From an uncultured Collinsella sp. (GTDB taxonomy: Bacteria; Actinomycetota; Coriobacteriia; Coriobacteriales; Coriobacteriaceae), in assembly GCA_900541715.1 (NCBI GenBank), contig UQLI01000038.1, positions 1 through 15,868 of the forward strand: a stretch of DNA of 15,868 nt, in the 5' to 3' direction. How positions within the stretch are numbered: position 1 is the stretch's first letter; each line of letters starts with the position of its first letter. This document shows, piece by piece, positions 1 through 7,844 of this stretch. Position numbers and translations under genes: made by a program. The notes beneath the pieces were generated by a model. The model worked only from the letters and a program-made list of their open reading frames with translations. It had not been told where the DNA came from and made no database searches.

Positions 1-2
1 CG

Positions 3-446
3 CCTAGCATCCCCGACCCCGCCGCTCCCATCCCGGTGCCGCAGACCGTCTCGCGTGACGCGCTTGCCGGCATGGGCGGAGCCGCCGCGACCGGTGCCGC
101 CGTGGGCCTAGGCGCCGCAGCCGGCATCGCCTCCAACATGGCGAGCACTCGCGCCCCGCAGCGTCCGCTCGCCCAGCTCGTCGACGTCGTGAGCGGCGAG
201 AGCCATAGCATCACCTCCGCACAGGTGACCATCGGTCGCGAGCGCTCAGTTTCCGACATTGCCCTGCGCGACCCCAACGTGTCGCGCCGCCACGCCCAGC
301 TCACCTTTACGGGCTCGGATTGGTCGATCGAGGATCTCAATTCCACCAACGGCACGCTCGTCAACAACCGCCGCATTACGCGCTGCCCGCTGCGCAACGG
401 CGATCTGCTGACGTTTGGCCTGAGTACCTTTGAATTTAGGGGATAG
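3..446 (+). CDS. fhaA: FHA-domain protein, FhaA-like, 5' end outside the window
   Basis: The reading frame is open to the left edge, so the GTG at 36 is not a credible start and the N-terminal part is missing. What remains is a Gly/Ala-rich linker (about 36-150) followed by one forkhead-associated domain (about 175-443). The FHA core is clear: GRERSVSDIAL, then SRRHAQL with the phosphothreonine-contacting Ser-Arg and His, then DLNSTNGTLVNN. FHA domains bind phosphothreonine peptides. In actinobacteria FhaA is the first gene of the envelope kinase cluster and has an N-terminal DUF3662 domain before the linker; that part would lie upstream. The gene ends 6 nt before the next FHA gene, in operon with it. 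The FhaA assignment rests on order and on the C-terminal FHA position, since the N-terminal domain cannot be seen. Confidence 0.85.
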   Translation, partial: PSIPDPAAPIPVPQTVSRDALAGMGGAAATGAAVGLGAAAGIASNMASTRAPQRPLAQLVDVVSGESHSITSAQVTIGRERSVSDIALRDPNVSRRHAQLTFTGSDWSIEDLNSTNGTLVNNRRITRCPLRNGDLLTFGLSTFEFRG

Positions 447-452
447 TCGCTT

Positions 453-869
453 ATGAACATCGATATCGTCCTTTTTGCAGGCCGCATCGTCCTGGTCGCC
501 CTGCTCTATATCTTTCTGTTCGCCGTCATGAAGACCGGCGTGGGACTTGTGCGTGGACAGCGCCGCGACTCGGCTATCTGGACGATCGATGTGGACAAGG
601 GTCCGCGCGGTATCCGCGGCATCCACGTAGACATGCTCGGCCCCGTCATCGTCGGTCGCTCGCCATCTTCGGACATCTGCATCAACGAACCGTTCGTTTC
701 AGCCTCGCACGCGCGCTTTTCGCTGCAGGGCCCGGCGCTCATCATCGAGGACCTCAACTCACTTAACGGCACGCTCGTCAACGGCCGCCAACTCGTGGAG
801 CCCGCGACGCTGCGTGAGGGCGACGAAGTCCAGATTGGCGACGTGGTCATGAAGGTGAACCGTCGATGA
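453..869 (+). CDS. fhaB: Membrane-anchored FHA-domain protein, FhaB/FipA-like
   Basis: This 138-residue protein has one N-terminal membrane segment (about residues 5-27, rich in Ile, Leu, Val and Phe), a short basic linker, and a C-terminal FHA domain (about 55-136). The FHA motifs are VGRSPSSDICI, SASHARF and EDLNSLNGTLVNG. The size and layout match actinobacterial FhaB, a cytoplasm-facing membrane FHA protein that reads phosphothreonines written by PknA/PknB and links the kinases to cell-wall and division proteins. A ribosome site (AGGGGA, about 438-443) precedes the ATG by about 9 nt. Its TGA overlaps the ATG of the phosphatase gene (ATGA at 866-869), so the two are probably translationally coupled. 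The start is well placed because the membrane segment begins right after it. Confidence 0.9.
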   Translation: MNIDIVLFAGRIVLVALLYIFLFAVMKTGVGLVRGQRRDSAIWTIDVDKGPRGIRGIHVDMLGPVIVGRSPSSDICINEPFVSASHARFSLQGPALIIEDLNSLNGTLVNGRQLVEPATLREGDEVQIGDVVMKVNRR

Positions 870-2665
870 TCGACGAGGAGAACAAGTCCGCAACTATGAC
901 CGAGGCACCGGCCGCCGCCACAGCTGCGCCGGCCCACGCCGCTCCGGCGGGCTCCGCACCCGTGGAGCCCGAGGACACCGTGTTCTTCCTGCCTCTTTCG
1001 CATGTAACGCATGATATTTCGGATCTCGCCGATAACGAGGACGAAGAGGATGCCGTAGCGGCGCCCATCGGCGCACATGCTGCGGAACAGCCCACAGCGC
1101 CCGAAGCAACCCCGGCGCCGGCTCACTTTGCAGAGCCCGTCGCCGCGGCAATCAACGAGAGCGCTGCGGTGTTTGCGGCACCCGAGCCCGCCGCGCCGGC
1201 GTTTCCCATGGCCCCGGCGTCCGAGGTTGCGCCCGCGTCTACGCCGGCGCCCGAGCCTATAGACGTCAGCCCGCAAGACGACGAGTCGACCGCCCGCGTG
1301 TCCGAGGAGCCCGACTCCCCGGACACCGGTGATTCCGAATCAAACCCCGTGACCGACACCGTCTCTCCCGGTGACACCGCCGAAATCGACGTTGCCGCCG
1401 TTGAGGCCAAGCTCAAAGACCCCGGCTCGACCATGAGCTTTGAGCCCCTGACCGAGGAGCGCATCGAGACCGACTCGACCTATGATGCCGGCACCACCAC
1501 GCAACTTATGTGGGGCGCCCGCTCCGACGTTGGCTGCGTGCGCCCGCACAATGAGGATTCCTACCTGGTGCAGTCGCCGCTCTTTTGCGTATGCGACGGC
1601 ATGGGTGGTCACGCTGCCGGCGAGGTAGCCTCTTCCATCGCCGTCGAGACTATTGCCAAGACGGCCCCACAGTCCGCCGACGCAGCACGCCTGGCCGCAG
1701 CCGTCGAGGCAGCCAACGCCGCCGTAATCGAGGCGGCCCTGAACGGCCTGGGCAAGCCCGGCATGGGCTGCACAGCCACCTGCGCCTACATCGAAAACGA
1801 CACGCTCGCCATCGCCCACGTGGGCGACTCTCGCGCCTATCTGCTCCACGAGGGCACGCTCATCCGCGTGACCCGCGACCACTCCTACGTGGAGGAGCTC
1901 GTGGACGCCGGCGAGATCACGGCAGACGAGGCTCGCGTCCACCCCAACCGTTCGGTCATCACCCGTGCACTGGGCTCGGACCCCGCCATGTATGCCGACC
2001 ACTTCACTCTGCATATCGAGGAAGGCGACCGCCTGATCCTGTGCTCCGACGGCCTTTCGAGCATGATTCCCGATAGCGATATCGAGAACATCGCCACGCA
2101 GTCCTCAACCGCGCAAATCTGCGTCGACAACCTAGTGGACGCGGCGCTTGCCGCCGGCGGCCACGACAACGTGACCGTAGTAGTCGTTGACCTGGTTGAC
2201 GATGGCGTTATGCGCGAGGCGCAACGCGTGCGTCGCCGCAACATTACTATCGCCGCCATCCTGGCCCTCGTCTTTGTGCTGGCAGCTGGCATCTGGGCCT
2301 ACACGGGTGTCACCGGCTCGTACTACCTGGGTACCTACCAGGGCAATGTCGCCGTCTGGCGCGGCCTGCCCGGCAAGCCGCTCGGACTCAAGCTCCACTG
2401 GCTCGAAAGCGAAACCAGCATTAAGCTGTCCGATCTGCCCGAAGACACGCAAAACCGCCTCAAGGCTGGCATTCCGCAAACAAGTGTCGACGATGCGCAG
2501 GACACGATATCCAAGTACCGCCACCAGATCGACGAGGAGCAGACCCGCCAGGTGATCGACGCGCAAACGATTCGCGACAACACCAATCAGGGATCGACCT
2601 CCGAATCAGATTCCGAGAAAACCGCCGAACAGTCCGCCGAGGCCGAAGCCTCCGATAAGAATTAG
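866..2665 (+). CDS. pstP: PP2C-family Ser/Thr phosphatase with long N-terminal low-complexity region, PstP-like
   Basis: The protein is 599 residues. Residues 1-210 are an Ala/Pro/Glu/Asp-rich low-complexity region. Residues 215-450 are a PP2C (PPM) phosphatase domain with the metal-binding motifs in order: RPHNEDS (226-232), CDGMGGHAAGE, HVGDSRAYL, SDGLSSM and GGHDNVT (His433-Asp434-Asn435). One membrane helix follows (about 459-480), then a roughly 115-residue C-terminal tail predicted outside the cell. The enzyme would remove phosphate from Ser/Thr on the kinase and its targets, using Mn2+/Mg2+. Mycobacterial PstP starts almost directly with the phosphatase domain, so the 210-residue leader is unusual. 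An internal start just before Met215 would give a conventional PstP, but the frame is open from the ATGA overlap at 866 and has the compositional bias of a real coding region. Confidence 0.9.
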   Translation: MIDEENKSATMTEAPAAATAAPAHAAPAGSAPVEPEDTVFFLPLSHVTHDISDLADNEDEEDAVAAPIGAHAAEQPTAPEATPAPAHFAEPVAAAINESAAVFAAPEPAAPAFPMAPASEVAPASTPAPEPIDVSPQDDESTARVSEEPDSPDTGDSESNPVTDTVSPGDTAEIDVAAVEAKLKDPGSTMSFEPLTEERIETDSTYDAGTTTQLMWGARSDVGCVRPHNEDSYLVQSPLFCVCDGMGGHAAGEVASSIAVETIAKTAPQSADAARLAAAVEAANAAVIEAALNGLGKPGMGCTATCAYIENDTLAIAHVGDSRAYLLHEGTLIRVTRDHSYVEELVDAGEITADEARVHPNRSVITRALGSDPAMYADHFTLHIEEGDRLILCSDGLSSMIPDSDIENIATQSSTAQICVDNLVDAALAAGGHDNVTVVVVDLVDDGVMREAQRVRRRNITIAAILALVFVLAAGIWAYTGVTGSYYLGTYQGNVAVWRGLPGKPLGLKLHWLESETSIKLSDLPEDTQNRLKAGIPQTSVDDAQDTISKYRHQIDEEQTRQVIDAQTIRDNTNQGSTSESDSEKTAEQSAEAEASDKN

Positions 2666-2673
2666 AAAGGGAG
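2666..2673 (+). promoter_or_regulatory. Ribosome binding site deciding the start of the RodA-PBP fusion
   Basis: AAAGGGAG lies 8 nt before the ATG at 2682. The frame is open three codons further to a GTG at 2673, but that GTG overlaps the ribosome site itself, so ATG 2682 is the start. Confidence 0.7.
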
Positions 2674-2681
2674 TGCCGCTT

Positions 2682-5552
2682 ATGAGTCGCCGCAACACCG
2701 AGCTGCTCTTGCTCATCGCCTCGGCGTTCCCCGTCATCCTGCTGTATGCGATGTACGTCCTCACCGCGGGCGCTGCCATCTCCTTTGAGACGCTCGCCGT
2801 ACCGATCGGCCTCTTTGCCGCCTTTGCCGCGGCCCACATTGCCGTGCGCATCTTGGCGCCCGGTGCCGACCCCGCCATCCTGCCCATTGTCTTTGTGCTT
2901 TCGGGCATCGGCATCACGTTCGTGACACGCCTCGCCCCCGCTCTCGCCATCTCGCAGCTCATCATCCTGTTTGTCTCGGTGGCGCTCATGGTGGGAACGC
3001 TTGCACTGGTCAAAAACCTCGACGTGGTCATGCGCTACAAGTACACCTTTGGCATCATCGGCATCATTCTGCTGATGCTGCCTATCTTTATCGGCACCAC
3101 GATCTCGGGCTCCAAGCTGTGGATTCGCATCGCGGGCTTTACCATCCAGCCCGGCGAGTTCGCCAAGGTCTTTATCGTCCTGTTCTTGGCCGGCTACTTG
3201 GCCGAGAACCGCGAGTTGCTCTCCATCTCCAACCGCAAGATCCTGGGCTTTAAGATCCCTCGTCTGCGACTGCTGCTGCCGCTGTTTGCCGTGTGGGGTG
3301 TGTGCCTGCTCGTCGTCGTCTTCGAACGCGACCTGGGTTCGGCCGTGCTGTTCTACACCATCTTCTTGCTGATGCTCTACGTTGCCACGGGACGATTCTC
3401 GTATGTCGTTATCGGTCTTGCGCTCTTGGCCGTTGGAGCCGTGGGCGCCTACAAGTTCCTGTCGCACGTTCAGGTGCGTTTCCAGGTTTGGGTCGATCCG
3501 TTTAAGGACGCCCAGGGCCAGGGCTACCAGATCGTCCAGTCGCTCTTCTCGCTTGCCGATGGCGGTCTGGTCGGTGTTGGCATCGGCAACGGCATGGCCA
3601 ACAACATCCCTGTCGTCGAGTCCGACTTTATCTTCTCGGCTATCGGCGAGGAGATGGGCCTTTTGGGCGGCGGCGCCGTGCTCATCCTGTTTATGCTCTT
3701 TGCCGTTCGCGGCCTGACCACAGCTGCCCGCGCAAAGTCCGACCTTGCCGCCTTTAGTGCCACGGGCCTTACGGCAGCCATCAGCTTCCAGGCCTTTTTG
3801 ATCGTAGGCGGCGTTACCCGCCTGATCCCGCTGACCGGCGTCACCCTGCCCTTTATGAGCCAGGGCGGCTCCTCGCTGCTGGCAAGCTTTATCATCGTCG
3901 CGCTCCTGCTGCGCGCTGGTGACGAGGCGACCGGACGCGAGGCAGAACTTACCGGCACCGGCACCATGGCCGCCATCACCGATGATCAGGTCGCATCTGC
4001 CGCCGCCCCGACGGGCACGCGCTTTGCCACCTCGTCTTCCTACGGCAGTGGCAGCCATTCCGTCGGCTCGCGCATGCGCCGTCGCCTGCTCGACACACCT
4101 GAATCCGGTGTGCTCGGCCGCGTGGCGCTCGCCAACCGTCTAACCCGCGCGGTGCTCGCCTTTACGGCGCTGTTCGCCATCCTTATCGGCAACCTCACCT
4201 ATGTCCAGGTCATCAAGGCCAAGGACTATCAGGACATGCCGACCAACAACCACACCATCGCCCGCTCCAAGTACATCCAGCGCGGCTCCATCATCACGTC
4301 CGACGGCGTGACGCTGGCCGAGTCGCTGCAGCAGGAGGACGGCACCTACGTACGCTCCTACCCCAACGGTAACCTGGCAGCACACGTGGTTGGCTACGTG
4401 AGCCAGCAGTATGGCACCACCGCCATCGAGAGCGTCATGAACGACACGCTCACCGGTTCTAAGGACTACTCCAGCTGGAACAACGCCATCGCGTCGCTCG
4501 CGGGCCAGACCCAGCCGGGCAACACCGCCAAGCTCACCATCGACTCGCGCATCCAGACGGCTGCCGAGCAGGCGCTCAAGGGCTTTAAGGGCGCTGTAGT
4601 GGTCATCGACCCGCGTACCGGCGCGGTTCTCGCATGTGCCAGCTCGCCCACTTACGACAACACCAACATCGATGCCCTGCTGCAGACGGGCGGCGGCGAG
4701 GACGGCTCCATGTACAATCGTGCCATGGACGCGCTGTACACGCCGGGCTCAACGTTTAAGGTCATTACGCTTTCCGCGGCACTCGAGACCGGTACCGCCA
4801 GCCTTACCAGCACCTACCAGGCGCCCGGCTCCATGGACATCGGCAACGCACCGGTCACCAACTATGCCAACGAGAGCTACGGCACCATCAGCCTGCAGCA
4901 GGCCTTTGCCGTGTCCTCCAACGTCGTCTTTGGCCAGGTGGCAAACGAAGTTGGCGCAAACACGCTCGTGCAGTTTGCCAACGCCTTTGGCTACGGCCAA
5001 AAGCTCGGCCAGGACCTGACCTCCGCGGCCTCCATCATGGCCGACCCGTCGCTCATGACCGAGTGGGAGACCGCCTGGGCCGGCGCCGGCCAGCCTGTCG
5101 GCATGGACCACACGCCCGGCCCGCAGACCACCGTCATGCAAAACGCCGTAATTGCCGCCGCCATCGCTAACAGCGGCGTGGTCATGGACCCGTACTTTGT
5201 AGCCCAGGTACTCGCCCCGGACGGAACCGTGGTCAAGACCACGCAGTCCCGCTCGCTGGGTCAGGCCGTCAGCTCCGCCACGGCCGACCAGGTCAAGCAG
5301 GCCATGCTTGCCGTCGTCCAGTCCGGCACCGGCACCGATGTCCAAATCCCCGGCGTCAAGGTCGCCGGCAAGACTGGCTCGGCCGAGATCGGCGGCACCA
5401 ACGTCAACTCGATGTTCGTTGGCTTTGCACCTTACGATTCACCCACAGTCGCTATCTCGGTGGCCTTAGAGGATTACGACAAGCATGACGTCAAGGCCGC
5501 CAAGATCGCCGGCATCGTCCTGACCGCAGCGCTTGCCGCACAGGGAGCGTGA
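2682..5552 (+). CDS. rodA-pbpA: RodA/FtsW-family SEDS glycosyltransferase fused to a class B penicillin-binding protein
   Basis: This is one uninterrupted 956-residue frame. Residues 1 to about 412 are a multi-pass SEDS peptidoglycan polymerase with IQPGEFAKV, ERDLGSA (from Glu215), ESDFIF with the candidate catalytic Asp315, and MSQGGSS. A Gly/Ser/Thr/Ala-rich cytoplasmic linker spans about 413-485. A new membrane helix (about 486-508) then starts a class B PBP: a pedestal region, then a transpeptidase domain (about 610-950) with the active-site serine motif STFK (Ser690), SSN (745-747) and KTG (897-899). All three penicillin-binding motifs are intact. In other actinobacteria rodA and pbpA are adjacent separate genes in this same cluster, so the fusion joins cognate partners in the usual order. 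It would polymerise and crosslink peptidoglycan at the membrane. RodA rather than FtsW is chosen from the gene order only. Confidence 0.93.
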   Translation: MSRRNTELLLLIASAFPVILLYAMYVLTAGAAISFETLAVPIGLFAAFAAAHIAVRILAPGADPAILPIVFVLSGIGITFVTRLAPALAISQLIILFVSVALMVGTLALVKNLDVVMRYKYTFGIIGIILLMLPIFIGTTISGSKLWIRIAGFTIQPGEFAKVFIVLFLAGYLAENRELLSISNRKILGFKIPRLRLLLPLFAVWGVCLLVVVFERDLGSAVLFYTIFLLMLYVATGRFSYVVIGLALLAVGAVGAYKFLSHVQVRFQVWVDPFKDAQGQGYQIVQSLFSLADGGLVGVGIGNGMANNIPVVESDFIFSAIGEEMGLLGGGAVLILFMLFAVRGLTTAARAKSDLAAFSATGLTAAISFQAFLIVGGVTRLIPLTGVTLPFMSQGGSSLLASFIIVALLLRAGDEATGREAELTGTGTMAAITDDQVASAAAPTGTRFATSSSYGSGSHSVGSRMRRRLLDTPESGVLGRVALANRLTRAVLAFTALFAILIGNLTYVQVIKAKDYQDMPTNNHTIARSKYIQRGSIITSDGVTLAESLQQEDGTYVRSYPNGNLAAHVVGYVSQQYGTTAIESVMNDTLTGSKDYSSWNNAIASLAGQTQPGNTAKLTIDSRIQTAAEQALKGFKGAVVVIDPRTGAVLACASSPTYDNTNIDALLQTGGGEDGSMYNRAMDALYTPGSTFKVITLSAALETGTASLTSTYQAPGSMDIGNAPVTNYANESYGTISLQQAFAVSSNVVFGQVANEVGANTLVQFANAFGYGQKLGQDLTSAASIMADPSLMTEWETAWAGAGQPVGMDHTPGPQTTVMQNAVIAAAIANSGVVMDPYFVAQVLAPDGTVVKTTQSRSLGQAVSSATADQVKQAMLAVVQSGTGTDVQIPGVKVAGKTGSAEIGGTNVNSMFVGFAPYDSPTVAISVALEDYDKHDVKAAKIAGIVLTAALAAQGA

Positions 5553-5602
5553 TGCCCATGATTGAATCGGACACCCGAGGCGCGCCGCGGCCGAAGAGTT
5601 AG
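5552..5602 (+). CDS. Possible 16-codon micro-ORF between the fusion gene and pknB
   Basis: An ATG at 5552 overlaps the fusion gene's TGA (TGATG) and has AGGGAG 4 nt upstream (5542-5547). It opens a frame of 16 codons (MPMIESDTRGAPRPKS) ending in TAG. It could be a coupled leader peptide, a relic of the lost pknA slot, or chance. Nothing in its sequence is recognisable. Confidence 0.15.
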   Translation: MPMIESDTRGAPRPKS

Positions 5603-5653
5603 CGGCAACGCGCCACACGGCCCCAGCGGCCACATCGTAGGTACTACACACAT

Positions 5654-5666
5654 CGTTGAGCGAATA
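5654..5666 (+). repeat. Left copy of a 13-bp inverted repeat flanking pknB
   Basis: CGTTGAGCGAATA occurs here, just before the pknB ribosome site. Its exact reverse complement is at 7668-7680, abutting the terminator stem. Matches of 13 bp between any two places in a window this size can arise by chance. Confidence 0.3.
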
Positions 5667-5674
5667 GTTATGTT

Positions 5675-5679
5675 AGGAG
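5675..5679 (+). promoter_or_regulatory. Ribosome binding site deciding the pknB start
   Basis: AGGAG lies 5 nt before the ATG at 5685, whose product begins MEQRVLGGRY, the usual PASTA-kinase N-terminus. An in-frame ATG at 5670 and a TTG at 5562 lack a comparable site. Confidence 0.7.
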
Positions 5680-5684
5680 CAGGA

Positions 5685-7628
5685 ATGGAACAGAGGGTCC
5701 TCGGGGGAAGATACCTCCTCAAGGATAAGGTGGGAACAGGCGGCATGGCGACCGTCTACCGTGCACAGGACCAGGTCCTCGACCGCACGGTAGCCGTCAA
5801 GATCATGCTGCCACAGTATGCTGGCGACGCAACCTTCGCCGCACGCTTTAAGCAGGAGGCACAGGCAGCAGCCGGCCTCTCCTCCCCCTATATCGTGGGC
5901 GTCTACGATTGGGGCAAGGACGGCGACACCTATTACATCGTCATGGAGTACCTGCGCGGCACCGACCTTAAGAGCGGCATCAAGAGCCACGGCGCCCTCG
6001 ACCCCAAGAAGGTCGCCCAGATCGGCTCGCAGATCAGTTCTGCGCTTTCGGTCGCCCACAAGCACGAGATCATCCACCGCGACATTAAGCCGCAGAACAT
6101 CATGGTGCTGCCCGACGGCAACATCAAGGTGATGGACTTTGGCATCGCGCGTGCCAAGAACAGCCACCTCACGCAAGATAACAACGTGCTGGGAACCGCC
6201 CACTACGTCAGCCCCGAGCAGACCCGCGGTCAGGACCTCGGCCCCACCTCGGATATCTACTCGCTGGGCGTCGTGATGTACGAGTGCGCCACCGGCCGCG
6301 TTCCCTTTGACGGTGACGACGCCATCTCGGTCGCACTCAAGCAAGTCAACGAGTTGCCTATTCCGCCGAGCCAGATCAACTCCGGTGTCGACGCCGACCT
6401 TGAGCGCATCATCCTCAAGTGCATGGAGAAGGACCCGGCAAACCGCTTCCAGACCGCCGACGAGCTTCGTCAGGTGCTCAACAGCTACCTGTCGGGCCGT
6501 GCCGTCAACGTCTCGGAGCCCACGCGCATCATCGGTGCCCCCGGTGAGCTGGGCGCCACCAAGACTCGCGAGCTTTCCGATCAGACGCGCGCCATGGTGC
6601 GTCCCGTCTCGGGCGTGAGCGGCCAGAATACCGCCCGTAGCTCGGTTTCGGGCTCCACCGGCTCCTACGAGGTCGAAAAGCCCAAATCCAACAAGAACAA
6701 GATCATCGCCGCCGTGGTGGCAGCCGTTGCCGTCATCGGCATCGTGGTGGCCTTTGCCACAGGACTCTTTGGCGGCGAGCAGGTCACCGTGCCCGATGTG
6801 CTGGGCAAGGACCAGCAGACTGCCGTCGAGCTGATCAAGGAAGCCGGCCTGGAGGTCGGCACCGTCGACCAGAGCTACAACGACGACGTCGACGAGGGCA
6901 AGGTTGCCGAGCAGACCCCCAACGGCAACGCCAAGAAGCCCAAGGGCACGCGCGTGAACCTGGTGGTCTCCAAGGGCCCCAAGCCCTCCGAGAAGGTTGA
7001 GGTTCCGCAGCTCGTTGGCCTGACCAAGGACCAGGCCGAGGCAGCGCTGGCAAGCGTTGGCCTTAAGGGCAGCGCTTCCGAGGAAGCCAACGAAGCCGAG
7101 GAAGGCCAGGTCTTTGAGCAGGGCACCGATGCCGGCAAAGAAGTCGAGAAGGGCACGACCATCTCGTACAAGGTCTCGAGCGGCCCGGATACCACCTCTG
7201 TTCCCGATCTGACTGACATGACCGAGTCCCAGGCGCGCAATGCGCTCGACATGGCCGGCTTTGGCGTTAACGTGAGTTATCAGGAGAACGACTCGGTTAC
7301 CGAGGGCACGGTGATTAGCTGGAACCCCAGCGGCAAGCAGAAGCCCGGCGCCACGATTACCGTCGTCATTGCCAAGAAGTCCGGCAAGGCGAGCGTTCCG
7401 GGCAATCTGTACGGTAAGAGCATCTCTGCCGCCGTCACCGCGCTCAACAATGCCGGCTTCTACAACATCGCGTTCTGCGACCAGAACGGCAACCCCGTGA
7501 GCGGCAACGAAAACGCCACCGTCACGGGCGTCTCCCCCACCGGCAAGCAGTCCACCGACAGCACGATCACGTTGACGGTTTCGCTTTCTGGCTCCGATTC
7601 GGGCGACGATTCCGGCACGACTAACTAG
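5685..7628 (+). CDS. pknB: PASTA-domain membrane Ser/Thr protein kinase, PknB-like
   Basis: The product is 647 residues. The kinase domain (about 8-270) has the glycine loop VGTGGMATVYRA, the lysine VAVK (Lys39), HRDIKPQN (Asp133), DFGIAR (Asp151) and the GTAHYVSPEQ activation/P+1 segment, so it should be active. A juxtamembrane linker with several Thr and Ser follows (about 275-338). Then come one membrane helix (about 339-362) and four extracellular PASTA repeats, starting near 367, 435, 504 and 571 and introduced by VPDVLG, VPQLVG, VPDLTD and VPGNLYG. The fourth is divergent. PASTA repeats sense muropeptides or lipid II and control growth and division. It is the only kinase here; the usual pknA is absent from the cluster. 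A terminator follows 52 nt after the stop, ending the operon. Confidence 0.95.
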   Translation: MEQRVLGGRYLLKDKVGTGGMATVYRAQDQVLDRTVAVKIMLPQYAGDATFAARFKQEAQAAAGLSSPYIVGVYDWGKDGDTYYIVMEYLRGTDLKSGIKSHGALDPKKVAQIGSQISSALSVAHKHEIIHRDIKPQNIMVLPDGNIKVMDFGIARAKNSHLTQDNNVLGTAHYVSPEQTRGQDLGPTSDIYSLGVVMYECATGRVPFDGDDAISVALKQVNELPIPPSQINSGVDADLERIILKCMEKDPANRFQTADELRQVLNSYLSGRAVNVSEPTRIIGAPGELGATKTRELSDQTRAMVRPVSGVSGQNTARSSVSGSTGSYEVEKPKSNKNKIIAAVVAAVAVIGIVVAFATGLFGGEQVTVPDVLGKDQQTAVELIKEAGLEVGTVDQSYNDDVDEGKVAEQTPNGNAKKPKGTRVNLVVSKGPKPSEKVEVPQLVGLTKDQAEAALASVGLKGSASEEANEAEEGQVFEQGTDAGKEVEKGTTISYKVSSGPDTTSVPDLTDMTESQARNALDMAGFGVNVSYQENDSVTEGTVISWNPSGKQKPGATITVVIAKKSGKASVPGNLYGKSISAAVTALNNAGFYNIAFCDQNGNPVSGNENATVTGVSPTGKQSTDSTITLTVSLSGSDSGDDSGTTN

Positions 7629-7667
7629 TCGAGGACCCATCACCCGCAGCGGCTAGGGCCGCAAACA

Positions 7668-7680
7668 TATTCGCTCAACG
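7668..7680 (-). repeat. Right copy of the 13-bp inverted repeat flanking pknB
   Basis: TATTCGCTCAACG is the exact reverse complement of 5654-5666 and runs directly into the 5' arm of the terminator. Confidence 0.3.
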
Positions 7681-7720
7681 GCGCCCGCTTGCTCCCCCGC
7701 AAGCGGGCGCTTTATTTATC
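7681..7720 (+). terminator. Intrinsic terminator of the fha-pstP-rodA/pbpA-pknB operon
   Basis: A perfect 12-bp stem (GCGCCCGCTTGC at 7681-7692 with GCAAGCGGGCGC at 7699-7710) has a 6-nt loop and is followed by TTTATTTAT. It lies just downstream of pknB in the right orientation. Confidence 0.92.
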
Positions 7721-7741
7721 GACAGACCATGGCCCCTTAGC

Positions 7742-7771
7742 AACGCAAAGAGGCCCGCAAAAGCGAGCCTC
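7742..7771 (-). terminator. Minus-strand terminator facing pknB
   Basis: As minus-strand RNA, GAGGCUCGC pairs with GCGGGCCUC around a UUUU loop (7771 to 7750). All nine positions pair, one as a U-G wobble; on the plus strand that position is a C-A mismatch. A short U-run (UUUGCG) follows. The orientation fits the end of the minus-strand unit, although it lies about 350 nt past the kinase stop. Confidence 0.55.
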
Positions 7772-7802
7772 CCAGGTGACAACAGAATATGTAATGCAGT
7801 AA

Positions 7803-7844
7803 TTACTGGCCGCAGAACTTCACCATGATCTCGACCATGGACTC
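7803..7844 (-). pseudogene. Orphan C-terminal coding tail before the minus-strand terminator
   Basis: Reading minus, the codons ESMVEIMVKFCGQ end in TAA about 30 nt before the terminator, as the end of a gene would. The recognisable codons stop exactly at the edge of the 13-bp hairpin (7844-7874). Upstream the frame runs into a TAG near 7900 with no familiar protein. I read it as the possible tail of a deleted gene; the family is unknown and chance is quite possible. Confidence 0.2.

Noticed and set aside
506..1276. Long Arg- and Gly-rich frames opposite fhaB and pstP
   Set aside because: They are antisense shadows created by high GC and low stop frequency; the sense strand carries clear FHA and PP2C motifs.
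2460..4058. 532-codon minus-strand frame under the fusion gene
   Set aside because: Composition is highly charged and low complexity with no family resemblance; it mirrors the codon bias of the SEDS gene on the other strand.
5562..5684. Longer start for the PASTA kinase (TTG at 5562, ATG at 5670)
   Set aside because: The extra residues are not kinase-like, and AGGAG sits correctly before ATG 5685.
5673..7643. 656-codon minus-strand frame under pknB
   Set aside because: Its Gly/Leu/Val/Asp/His-rich translation is the antisense of an obvious kinase gene.
7797..7808. 12-bp perfect palindrome CAGTAATTACTG
   Set aside because: Several palindromes of this length are expected by chance in about 16 kb, and its place after the orphan tail suggests no promoter role.
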